NCBI GenBank assembly: GCA_018242585.1
Contig: JAFEBQ010000006.1
Coordinates: 25,148 to 89,147, forward strand
DNA length: 64,000 nt
Source of the DNA: Planctomycetota bacterium
GTDB lineage: Bacteria; Planctomycetota; Planctomycetia; Pirellulales; PNKZ01
Direction: 5' to 3'
This document shows, piece by piece, positions 42,097 to 49,923 of this stretch. The notes beneath the pieces were generated by a model that was not told the DNA's origin, did not search any database, and saw only the letters and a program-made list of their open reading frames with translations. Each line of letters begins with the position of its first letter. Within the stretch, counting starts at the first letter, position 1. The translations under genes and the position numbers were made by a program.

Positions 42097-42549
42097 GGGA
42101 TACTCGTCCTCGAAGCTCTCGATTCGGGTAGCCCCGACAGACAAGCTGTCCGGGCTACCCAAACTTCACGAGTCGCGCGCGGCTGAATCCTTTCGCCGCG
42201 CGAGCGTGTGAAGCCTGGTGCGCCGACCACGAGCCGCGAGTTAGGCGCGGTCGTAGCGCGGCGCGGTGAGCAGGTCGAAGACCAACGAGATAACGGTGAA
42301 GGCGGCGAACAAGGCGACGGCTGGCATGATTCGGACCGTGTCGGATTAGCGCCGGGCGGTTTAGTCAGCGGCCCGGCTGGGTGTTGATAGTGAGCGAGCG
42401 GCAAACGGCTCGTGGCCTGTCCGGCCATCCATTGGCCACAGCAGGCGACTTACACCCTGTATGTTGCCGAGTTTGCCAGGCTGGTCACATATGACATAAA
42501 AAAGTCGCAAATGACTTTATTGTAAAGACTTGCGGCAACAAACGCCCAG
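42097..42549. other. gap with one small gene and an AT-rich end
   Basis: Apart from the 28-codon frame at 42241-42327, no gene is visible. Near 42110-42165 lie inverted words (gggtagccccgacaga / ctgtccgggctaccc) that may end the phosphohexomutase transcript. The last 70 bases (42480-42545) are AT-rich, with aaagtcgcaaatgacttt, probably the terminator region of the kinase-DUF1080 gene. Confidence 0.5.
42241..42327 (-). CDS. 28-residue small membrane peptide (putative)
   Basis: The frame from atg 42327 to taa 42241 encodes a start MPAVALFAAFTVISLVFDLL and a polar end TAPRYDRA: one transmembrane helix with a short charged tail. Nearly all third codon positions are G or C (26 of 28), as in long genes here, which is unlikely in chance frames. 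The ribosome site is not clear. It might act as a small membrane subunit or regulator; KdpF-like peptides have this size but I see no kdp genes. Confidence 0.45.
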   Translation of the reverse strand: MPAVALFAAFTVISLVFDLLTAPRYDRA

Positions 42550-44817
42550 TTACTTCAGCGGTTGAAGCATGATCGAGCGGACGTGGAACTCGGAATGGAC
42601 CGACTGGAGGGCGATCTTGCCGCGGATGGGGTGGACCTGTTGAGCCACGTTCACCGGCTTGTCGTTCAGCAGCACCTCGATCCGGTTGCCCCGGCAAATG
42701 CATTCGAGCTTGTTCCATTTGTCGAAGGGTGCTTCCATTTCGTCCTTGCCCCGGTAGCCCTTCTCGTGCTTCACACCAATGGAGGCATTGAGCCCCCACA
42801 CGGCGCCGGTGCTGAAGGTCGACAGCGGCAGCCCTGGCCTGTAGTGAAAGCGTTGTAGGCCGGGCTTGGCGCCGCGCGGCGTGATCAGCTCCCCTTCGAC
42901 CGAGATCGACGGCTTGTGGTCGTCGTTGCCCAATAAGACAAAGTCGCCCGTGTGCCCTTCATGCACGTCGATCTTGATCGAAGGAAGGAACGTGCCCTGG
43001 ATCGCGTCGTCGGGCCCCTGGCCATGCAGCAAGATGCCGGCGGCGCGTGCTTCGTTCTCGTGCGGGGCCGCGTTGTTCTCGCCCCACTTCCATTCCACGG
43101 TCAGGTGGTAATTGTCGAACGGGCGGTCGGTGACCAGCATCCCGCGGTGCGCGCCCGAGATGTGCAACGTGTTGCCTCTGACCTTGAACACCTTGTCGGG
43201 ATCGTTGTTCTTGCCGGCTGGCTTGGGGAGCATGGTGTAGAACCCGCCCAGGTCTCGGGCGTTGAACAAGCGTAGCGGCGGCGGCAGATCCGCCGGCGGC
43301 TTGGGGGGCGCGACCGGGGGCTTGTTGCTGGTGGCCGTCGCCACCTGGTCGCCACCATTGGGCTTCTTGGTCGTCGCCGGCGGCGCGGGGACCGGGGGCA
43401 TCGTTCTTGGCGCGGTCGCGCCCGGCGGATTCGACTTGCTGGCGGTAGGCGTCGGCGGTGCAGTGTGCGACGCGGGTGCCGGAGCAAGCTGAGATGTTGC
43501 CCTGCTGGGCGACGGCGGCGTGGCCGCGGAAGTAGTCGCGGTCGGCGGGGTCGCTGGCGCGGGAAAGATCGCGTCGGTGTATTTGCCGAAGATCGTCACC
43601 ATCAACGGCGCGACAATCGTGACGAACACGGCCCCCATGACTTTGAACATGAAATGCGGCTGCCGTTCCGTGGTCGGCGCCGCTTGCGTGGCGTACATCG
43701 ACGTGCCCGGCGCGACCATCGTGGCAGTCGGCGTTTGCCAGGAGACGGCCACGGGCGGGGCGACGGCCGTCACCGGCGGCGGCAACAGCACGGTCCCGGT
43801 TCCTTGGCACCGCTCCAACTCGGTGACCACTTCCTTCATCGACGGATACCGGTCCTCGGGACGCTTGGCCACCATCCGTCGATAGACCGCGTCGACCGCC
43901 TCGGACACATCAGGACGCTTGGCGCGCAGCGACGGGATCGGCGCTTCGCGATGGGCCATGACCTTGGCGATCGGCGTCTCGCCGGCGAACATGTTCTCAT
44001 TCGTTAGTATTTTGTAGAGCGTGCAGCCCAGGCTGTAGATATCGGCACGTCGGTCCACCTGGTTCATGCCGACCGATTGCTCGGGTGCCATGTAATCAAG
44101 CGTGCCCATCACCTGGCCAGCGCGGGTCAGGCCGTCAGCCCCCGAAGCGGCGTCGTCCAGCCGCGCCAGCCCCATGTCAAGAATCTTGACCACGCCATCC
44201 TTGTCGACCAGCAGATTGGCCGGCTTGATGTCCCGATGGATCACGCCGTGGTCGTGTGCGTAGCCCAAGCCGCGCGCGGCTTGGATGATGTAATTCAGCG
44301 CCTCGGGCACGGGCAGCTTGCCCCGATCGGCGACCGTCGCGGCCAGATCGCGCCCGTCGACGAACTGCATGGCCAGAAAGTGAACGCCGTTGGCTTCGTT
44401 GGCGTCGTAGGCGGTGACAATATTCTGGTGATCGAGTCGCGCGGCGGCTTGCACCTCGCGCTGAAAGCGATCGACGGCGTCCTTGGACCGGGTGAGCGAA
44501 GCGGGTAGAACCTTGACGGCCACGATCCGATGCATGCGACGGTGTTCGGCCTTGAACACCTGCCCCATGCCCCCTTCGCCGATCTTGTCGAGCACCAGGT
44601 ACGGCCCCAGGACCAGATTCTTGGTCTTCCCCTGGTAGACCAGATTGGCCTGGAATGAGGTCAGCTTTTTGTCTTTGACCAGGGCGCGGGCCAGCGCCTC
44701 GCCGTCTTGCGGACGCTGAGCCTCGGGTAAATGCTCGCAAAACGAGCGCACCGTGTCGGCGGCCAGCACGCCGCTGTCGTCCAGTCGTTTAATGAATTCG
44801 TCGAGGTCGACGGCCAT
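42550..44817 (-). CDS. Ser/Thr protein kinase fused to a DUF1080 domain
   Basis: A 755-residue protein from the atg at 44817 (MAVDLDEFIKRLDDSGVLA). Residues 1-60 are a helical leader common before planctomycete kinases (LPEAQRPQDGEALARALVKD). The kinase (about 70-330) has IGEGGMGQVFKAEH, VAVKVLP, GVIHRDIKPANLLV, LDMGLARLDD (DMG variant) and TLDYMAPEQSVGM. One membrane helix is at about 398-420 (VMGAVFVTIVAPLMVTIF). A Pro/Thr/Ala linker follows, then a DUF1080 jelly-roll at about 535-755 (YHLTVEWKWGENNAAPHENE, AAGILLHGQGPDDAIQGTFL, GNRIEVLLNDKPVNVA). The outside DUF1080 part may bind sugar polymers and signal to the kinase (inference). A second start 15 codons upstream is less likely. Confidence 0.88.
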   Translation of the reverse strand: MAVDLDEFIKRLDDSGVLAADTVRSFCEHLPEAQRPQDGEALARALVKDKKLTSFQANLVYQGKTKNLVLGPYLVLDKIGEGGMGQVFKAEHRRMHRIVAVKVLPASLTRSKDAVDRFQREVQAAARLDHQNIVTAYDANEANGVHFLAMQFVDGRDLAATVADRGKLPVPEALNYIIQAARGLGYAHDHGVIHRDIKPANLLVDKDGVVKILDMGLARLDDAASGADGLTRAGQVMGTLDYMAPEQSVGMNQVDRRADIYSLGCTLYKILTNENMFAGETPIAKVMAHREAPIPSLRAKRPDVSEAVDAVYRRMVAKRPEDRYPSMKEVVTELERCQGTGTVLLPPPVTAVAPPVAVSWQTPTATMVAPGTSMYATQAAPTTERQPHFMFKVMGAVFVTIVAPLMVTIFGKYTDAIFPAPATPPTATTSAATPPSPSRATSQLAPAPASHTAPPTPTASKSNPPGATAPRTMPPVPAPPATTKKPNGGDQVATATSNKPPVAPPKPPADLPPPLRLFNARDLGGFYTMLPKPAGKNNDPDKVFKVRGNTLHISGAHRGMLVTDRPFDNYHLTVEWKWGENNAAPHENEARAAGILLHGQGPDDAIQGTFLPSIKIDVHEGHTGDFVLLGNDDHKPSISVEGELITPRGAKPGLQRFHYRPGLPLSTFSTGAVWGLNASIGVKHEKGYRGKDEMEAPFDKWNKLECICRGNRIEVLLNDKPVNVAQQVHPIRGKIALQSVHSEFHVRSIMLQPLK

Positions 44818-44914
44818 GGGGGCACCATCACGCCGCGGGGTTCGCCTGCTATAGTAACACACCGAACGGTCAAAGGAATCAAGTTGTAACGGTGGCCCCA
44901 GGTCGGTGCTGGCG

Positions 44915-46030
44915 ATGAGTTTTGGCGACGAAAACCAGGGGCGGTTGCCGCGCGCCGTGAGTGCTATCGAGCAAGGTCGCGTGGCCGGGTTGCACCGCGG
45001 CGCTCAACTCTACGTCTCGCTGGCCGGTCTGACGGTGGCCAATTTGGCCTTGGGTGAGCGTGCGCCGAGCCAGCCGATGACCGACGACACGCTGTTGCTT
45101 TGGATGTCGGCGTGCAAGCCGGTGATGGCCGTTGCCTTGCTGCAGCAAGTCGAGCTGGAACGCTGCACACTCGACGACCGCGTGGCCCGCTACATACCCG
45201 AGTTCGCCCAGGAAGGGAAAGAGCCGATCACGTTGCGGCATTTGCTGACCCACACCGGCGGGTTCCGCTGGGCGCCGACCGGCGACGCCAAGACCCCCTG
45301 GGCCGAGACGATCGACAAGATTTGCCGCGCCCGGCTCGAGCCGCGCTGGCCCCCCGGCGACAAGGCCGGCTATCACCCCTACAGCAGTTGGTACATCCTG
45401 GGCGAGTTGATCCGCCGGATCGATGGTCGGATGCCCGACCTGTACGCCCGGCAAGAGATTTTCGAGCCGCTCGGCATGCGCGACTGTTGGCTGTCGTTGG
45501 CGCCGGCGCAAGTGGCCGAGTACGGCGGCCGGATCGCGCCGATGTATGTGACCGAGAAAACGCCCGACACGCTCCATTTGTGGAGCGCGCCGACGGCGCT
45601 TGGGCATTGCGCTCCGGGCGCGACGGGGCGCGGGCCGATGGGCGAATTGGCCGCGTTTTACGAAATGTTGCTCGGTGGCGGACAACGCAACGGCGCTCGG
45701 GTCTTGCAACCGGACACGGTCGAGCAAATGATCAGTCGGCAGCGGCTCGGCATGTTCGACGAGACTTTTCAGCAAACGATCGACTGGGGCTGGGGTGTGA
45801 TCGTCAACTCGCGACGCTACGGCGACGACATTCCGTACGGCTATGGTCGCTACGCTTCGGCGGGGACGTTTGGCCACAGCGGCAACCAGTCATCGGTCGG
45901 CATGGCCGATCCGCAAGAGGCGCTGGTCATCGCGTTGGCGTTTAACGGCATGCCCGGCGAGGCGAAACACCAACTGCGCGTGCGCGCCGTGCTGGATGCG
46001 GTGTATTTGGATCTGGGGTTGGGGCACTAG
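44915..46030 (+). CDS. beta-lactamase-fold serine hydrolase (class C/esterase VIII type)
   Basis: A 371-residue protein if the atg at 44915 (MSFGDENQGRLPRAVSAIEQ) is used; a gtg three codons upstream is the alternative. The active-site SxxK is SACK in LLLWMSACKPVMAVALLQQV. The conserved Tyr lies in AGYHPYSSWYILGELIRRID, and the HLLTHTGGFRW and FGHSGNQSSVGMADP segments are typical. No signal peptide is visible, so it is probably cytoplasmic and more likely an esterase or peptidase than a true lactamase. A tatagt at 44850-44855 is a candidate -10. It is divergent from the kinase-DUF1080 gene. Confidence 0.85.
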   Translation: MSFGDENQGRLPRAVSAIEQGRVAGLHRGAQLYVSLAGLTVANLALGERAPSQPMTDDTLLLWMSACKPVMAVALLQQVELERCTLDDRVARYIPEFAQEGKEPITLRHLLTHTGGFRWAPTGDAKTPWAETIDKICRARLEPRWPPGDKAGYHPYSSWYILGELIRRIDGRMPDLYARQEIFEPLGMRDCWLSLAPAQVAEYGGRIAPMYVTEKTPDTLHLWSAPTALGHCAPGATGRGPMGELAAFYEMLLGGGQRNGARVLQPDTVEQMISRQRLGMFDETFQQTIDWGWGVIVNSRRYGDDIPYGYGRYASAGTFGHSGNQSSVGMADPQEALVIALAFNGMPGEAKHQLRVRAVLDAVYLDLGLGH

Positions 46031-46049
46031 TGAACGCAGTGATAAGCAC

Positions 46050-46111
46050 CAATGTCCAAGGACCAATGACCAAGAGCTTGATCCCATTGGACATTGGTTC
46101 TTGGTCATTGG
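46050..46111. repeat. word-built inverted repeat (ccaatgtccaagg / ttggacattgg)
   Basis: caatgtccaaggaccaatga with ccaag on the left is mirrored by cattggacattggttcttgg with tcattgg on the right, separated by about 10 bases. It lies in the 115-bp gap between the hydrolase and the SMP-30-like gene. Confidence 0.65.
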
Positions 46112-46145
46112 GACTTAGTTCTTACATTCGAGAATAGGTCACAAT

Positions 46146-47186
46146 ATGAACTCCACGCTCCTCCTGTTCCTAGTTTTGCAGTTCGCACCTGAGTTACCGG
46201 CCCCGTCGGGCGAAACGATCGTCGCGCCGGACGCCCGTTGGGAAGTGCTCTTCACGCGCAGCGCGCCGATCAAGGGGGGCCTGACCGAAGGGCCGGCTGC
46301 CGCGCCGGATGGCAGCATCTACTTCTCGGATATTCCGGTCGGGACCGATCGCGGCATGATCCTCCGCTTTAACCCAACGACGAATAAAACCACCGTCTTT
46401 GCCGCCGACAGCCACAAGTCGAATGGCCTGGCGTTCGACAAGGCCGGCAATCTGTGGGCCTGTGAAGGTGCCGATTACGGCGGGCGGTGCGTGTCGCGCT
46501 GGAACACCACGACCGGCGAGCGCTTGGTGGTCGCCGAGCGGTTCAACGGCCGGCGGTTCAACGCCCCGAATGATTTGTGCGTCGACCGGCAAGGGCGCGT
46601 CTACTTCACCGATCCCAAGTATCTCGGTACTGAATCGCGCGAACTGGAATACCGCGCGGTCTATCGCTTGGACGACGAGGGACAAGTTGTCGAAGTGACG
46701 CACGACGTAGCGAAGCCCAATGGCATCGCGCTGAGCCCTGACGGCCGCCGATTGTACGTGGCCGATCATGACAACGGCACTGACCAGATCGACCCGGCGG
46801 CCGCCGCGCCGAAGCCGGGCGTGATGAAGATCCACGCTTTCACGCTCGACGAGAAGACGGGCCTGCCGACGAAGCGCGAGACGTTGCACGACTTCGCCCC
46901 CGACAAGGGTTGCGACGGCATGACGGTTGACGCGGCGGGCAACTTGTACCTGACCTGGCGCAGCAACAAGACCCCCGGCGTGTTGGTCCTTGATCCGTCG
47001 GGCAAGCGGGTTGGGTTCTTGCCGACCGGGCCGGAGAACACCTCGGGCAAGGATCCGGTCGGCCTGCCGAGCAACGTCGAGTTTGGTCGCGGCGACGAGG
47101 CCAATGTCATGTACTGCACGGTCGATCTGAGCTTGTATCGCATTCGATTGAAGACCTGCGGCTACCGGCCGGATGAGAATCCGTAG
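46146..47186 (+). CDS. SMP-30/gluconolactonase-like protein
   Basis: A 346-residue six-bladed propeller with a short hydrophobic start (MNSTLLLFLVLQFAPELPAP) that may be a signal peptide. Family segments are LTEGPAAAPDGSIYFSDIPV with the metal-binding Glu, NGLAFDKAGNLWACEGADYG, FNAPNDLCVDRQGRVYFTDP with the catalytic-site Asn-Asp, KPNGIALSPDGRRLYVADHD and CDGMTVDAAGNLYLTW. Such enzymes open sugar lactones with a divalent metal. The substrate is unknown. It probably acts in the periplasm. Confidence 0.85.
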   Translation: MNSTLLLFLVLQFAPELPAPSGETIVAPDARWEVLFTRSAPIKGGLTEGPAAAPDGSIYFSDIPVGTDRGMILRFNPTTNKTTVFAADSHKSNGLAFDKAGNLWACEGADYGGRCVSRWNTTTGERLVVAERFNGRRFNAPNDLCVDRQGRVYFTDPKYLGTESRELEYRAVYRLDDEGQVVEVTHDVAKPNGIALSPDGRRLYVADHDNGTDQIDPAAAAPKPGVMKIHAFTLDEKTGLPTKRETLHDFAPDKGCDGMTVDAAGNLYLTWRSNKTPGVLVLDPSGKRVGFLPTGPENTSGKDPVGLPSNVEFGRGDEANVMYCTVDLSLYRIRLKTCGYRPDENP

Positions 47187-47206
47187 TCGGTGCGAAGTGA
47201 AGCGCC

Positions 47207-47342
47207 CTAACCCTTCTCCCCCCGGGAGAAGGTGGCGGCGCAAGCCGCCGGATGAGGGTCACGCGTCAGGCTGATCGACTGATGGCGTGACGGGAACCCT
47301 CACCCGGCCTTCGGCCACCCTCTCTCGGAGGGAGAGGGGTTG
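47207..47342. repeat. intergenic imperfect inverted repeat (cccttctccccccgggagaa / ctctctcggagggagagg)
   Basis: The left half has ccctaacccttctccccccg ggagaagg and ggatgagggtcacgcgtca. The right half has the inverted words tgacgggaaccctcacccgg and ccaccctctctcggagggag. gatcgactgatggcgtga and similar words form the centre. This kind of 'ccctcacc' element is common between genes in many bacteria. It leads directly into the oxidase gene upstream region. Confidence 0.65.
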
Positions 47343-47387
47343 ATGCTGACCGCGTGAAGAGCGGAAGCGCAGAGGAGCGGCGAGCGC

Positions 47388-48521
47388 GTGACCAACACCT
47401 ACGAAACCATCGTCATTGGCACCGGCGCGGTTGGCAGCGCCGCGCTCGCCGTGTTGGCCCGCCGCGGGGTGCGTGTTCTCGGGCTCGATCGCTTTCCGCC
47501 GGCGCACGATCGGGGGAGCTCGCATGGCCAGACGCGGATCATTCGCCAAGCCTACTTCGAACACCCCGACTATGTACCGCTGACGCAGCGCGCGTTCGCG
47601 GCCTGGCACGAGTTGGAACAGCGGCGCGGCGTCTCGCTCTACCAGCAATCCGGCCTGCTGCAGGTTGGTCCGCCGCAAGGGGAGGTGGTGGCCGGCGTGT
47701 TGGCCAGCGCGCGGTTGCACGGGCTAGAGGTCGACCAGTTCGACGCCGCCACGATCCGGCAGAAGTTTTCCGGCTTTGTGGTGAACGACCCCTGGGTTGG
47801 CGTCTTCGAGCGGCGGGCCGGCTTCTTGCGAGTCGAAAGCTGCGTGCAGACGATGCTCGACGCCGCCGTGGCCGACGGAGCGACGCTGCAAACCGGCGAG
47901 TCGGTCGTGGCCTGGCAGGCTACCGACAAGCGGGTCACCGTGCAGACCGACCGAGGCGAATACCAGGCCGCGCGGTTGATCATCGCGGCCGGCGCGTGGG
48001 CCAGCCAGGTGTTGGCCGACTTGAAGCTGCCCCTCACCGTTCGGCGCAAGCCGCAGCTCTGGTTCGCGCCCCGGGGGGATCAGTTCACCGTCGAGCGGGG
48101 CATGCCGTGTTATCTGTTCGACACGCCGGCGGGCATTTTCTATGGCTTTCCGCAACTGGGCCCCGAAGGGATGAAAGTGGCCGAGCATACCGGCGGCGCG
48201 ATCGTCGCCGACCCGCTGACGGTCGATCGGAGCTTGCACGTCGAGGAAGTCGAGCGCGTGCGAGACTTCCTGCGCGAGCACTTGCCGGCGGCGGCGGGAG
48301 ATTGCACGCGGCAAGCAGTCTGCATGTACACGCTGACCCCCGACGCGCACTTTGTGATCGATCGTCACCCTGGGCATGCGAACGTGTCGTTCGCGGCTGG
48401 CTTGTCGGGGCACGGCTTCAAGTTCGCCCCGGTGCTGGGAGAAGCGGTGGCCGATCTGGCGCTGGAAGGGAAGACAGAGCTGCCGATCGGGTTCTTGAGC
48501 ATGTCGCGCTTTGGCAGGTGA
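47388..48521 (+). CDS. monomeric sarcosine oxidase / N-methyl-L-tryptophan oxidase-like flavoenzyme
   Basis: A 377-residue FAD-dependent oxidase with a gtg start at 47388 behind gaggag. The dinucleotide fold is YETIVIGTGAVGSAALAVLA. The family block RGSSHGQTRIIRQAYFEHPDY (slightly longer than shown in relatives) lies at about 43-62. Cys312 in AVCMYTLTPD is at the place of the Cys that covalently holds the flavin in monomeric sarcosine oxidase. GLSGHGFKFAPVLGEAVADL closes the FAD site. It oxidises the N-methyl group of sarcosine, N-methyltryptophan or a similar secondary amine, giving formaldehyde and peroxide. It is cytoplasmic. Confidence 0.88.
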   Translation: MTNTYETIVIGTGAVGSAALAVLARRGVRVLGLDRFPPAHDRGSSHGQTRIIRQAYFEHPDYVPLTQRAFAAWHELEQRRGVSLYQQSGLLQVGPPQGEVVAGVLASARLHGLEVDQFDAATIRQKFSGFVVNDPWVGVFERRAGFLRVESCVQTMLDAAVADGATLQTGESVVAWQATDKRVTVQTDRGEYQAARLIIAAGAWASQVLADLKLPLTVRRKPQLWFAPRGDQFTVERGMPCYLFDTPAGIFYGFPQLGPEGMKVAEHTGGAIVADPLTVDRSLHVEEVERVRDFLREHLPAAAGDCTRQAVCMYTLTPDAHFVIDRHPGHANVSFAAGLSGHGFKFAPVLGEAVADLALEGKTELPIGFLSMSRFGR

Positions 48522-48527
48522 TCGGCC

Positions 48528-48591
48528 GTAGGTCAGGCCTTGGCCTGACGAAGTGGTGCGCACCGTATTGTCAGGCCAAGGCCTGACCTAC
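48528..48591. repeat. perfect 22-bp inverted repeat after the oxidase gene
   Basis: The arms gtaggtcaggccttggcctg(ac) at 48528-48549 and their exact complement at 48570-48591 flank a 20-base loop. It starts seven bases after the oxidase stop. Fragments of the arm (ggtacctgacctacc) recur near 48722-48736. Confidence 0.85.
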
Positions 48592-48622
48592 ACCCTGTAT
48601 TGACTCATACGCCCCGCGCACG

Positions 48623-48695
48623 CCGTCATTCCCGCGCAGGCGGGAATCTGGAGTGAAGTCTTTCCACTAGATTCCCGCCTGCGCGGGAATGACGG
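48623..48695. repeat. perfect 25-bp-arm palindromic element, copy 2
   Basis: Same arms as the element at 39299-39372 (ccgtcattcccgcgcaggcg plus ggaat), with a different 23-base loop. It is flanked by short direct words accctgta (48592 on) and acagggta (48717 on), which are themselves inverted. Confidence 0.85.
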
Positions 48696-48751
48696 TATAC
48701 CTACCGAATGGAATGGTACAGGGTACCTGACCTACCAGAAGGAAGGCTCGA

Positions 48752-49906
48752 TCACCCATGCACGCGGCACAAGGCATTCGTAAACTGCACATGCTGGCGG
48801 CGGTCGCCTGACAACGGTTCGCTGGTCAGCAGCACCGCGTAGCAATCGCGATCAGGATCGACCCAGACCATCGTGCCGGTCGAGCCCCAATGGCCGTATG
48901 CCGACGGCGACAACAAATCGCCGAACCCGCCGGTCTGGTTGTGCCAGTTCAATTGCCAGCCCAGCCCCCACGGCTTGCACCGCCGGTCGGTCTCGGGCAC
49001 ATCGGGGAAGTGGACCAGTTGATTGCTAGTCATCGCGGCGAGAGTCGCTCGGCTGATCACGCCATCTTCCCCCCGGTGAATCGACAACAGATGTCGGCAC
49101 CAGCGGGCCAGGTCTGTCGCGGTCGATAACATCCCTCCCCACGGCGCGCCGAGCCGACGCCAGTAGGGACTGTTCCAGCCAAAGCCCGGGTCGGCGCTCC
49201 AACTGGAAAAACCGATCGACGTTTTGCCCGGCGCGCGGACCTCGGCGATGCGCGTCACTCGCGCCGGTTCCCCCTTCGGGCCGGGCTGTTCCCAGGCATC
49301 GATCATGCCCAGCGACGTGTCGTGCATCTCGAGCGGCTTGAACACTCGCTCGGCCAGGAACGCCGGCAGCGATTGCCCGGTGACTTTCTCGACCACGCGG
49401 CCGAGCATCAACGTCCCCATGCTTTGATACTGCACTGCCGTGCCGGCCGGGAACTTCGGCACCACGGCACATGTCCCGCGGGCAAATTCGTCGAGCGGGG
49501 CGTTCGCGCGGCGCAACTCGACATTGTCGGGCAACATATCCGGCAGGCCCGACGTGTGAGTCAGGCAGTGAGCCAGCGTGATCGCCTCCTTGTGCTGGGC
49601 GGCGAAGTCGGGAAAGAACCGCGCCACCGGATCGGCCAGGGTCACTTCCCCCGCTTCGACCAGCATCATCAACGCCGTGGCGGTCATCGGCTTGGTCGGC
49701 GAGGCGATGATGAAGATCGGCTCGACGTCCAGTCGTGCGCCGGCGGCCGGCGCCTGGGCCGCGACCGCCAGTCGACCGGCGCGAAACGTAGCCGGCGCGG
49801 CGTCGCCGACGCCCACCGCGGTCGACACCGCCGGAAAGGTGTCATCATCCACGTCGCGCTGCAGCAGTTGCCAAGCGGTTGTTAGTGCGTCAGACGGAAT
49901 GCTCAT
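48752..49906 (-). CDS. beta-lactamase-fold serine hydrolase
   Basis: A 384-residue protein from the atg at 49906 (MSIPSDALTTAWQLLQRDVD). The SxxK motif is SPTK in IFIIASPTKPMTATALMMLV. The conserved Tyr region is AVQYQSMGTLMLGRVVEKVT. LAHCLTHTSGLPDML and the third motif YGHWGSTGTMVWVDPDRDCY follow the class C/esterase VIII pattern. No signal peptide is seen. It is distantly related to the 44915-46030 gene. It sits 17 bases after the DUF3500 gene on the same strand, so the two are probably one operon. Confidence 0.85.
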   Translation of the reverse strand: MSIPSDALTTAWQLLQRDVDDDTFPAVSTAVGVGDAAPATFRAGRLAVAAQAPAAGARLDVEPIFIIASPTKPMTATALMMLVEAGEVTLADPVARFFPDFAAQHKEAITLAHCLTHTSGLPDMLPDNVELRRANAPLDEFARGTCAVVPKFPAGTAVQYQSMGTLMLGRVVEKVTGQSLPAFLAERVFKPLEMHDTSLGMIDAWEQPGPKGEPARVTRIAEVRAPGKTSIGFSSWSADPGFGWNSPYWRRLGAPWGGMLSTATDLARWCRHLLSIHRGEDGVISRATLAAMTSNQLVHFPDVPETDRRCKPWGLGWQLNWHNQTGGFGDLLSPSAYGHWGSTGTMVWVDPDRDCYAVLLTSEPLSGDRRQHVQFTNALCRVHG

Positions 49907-49923
49907 GCTCCGGCGCGTGGCGA

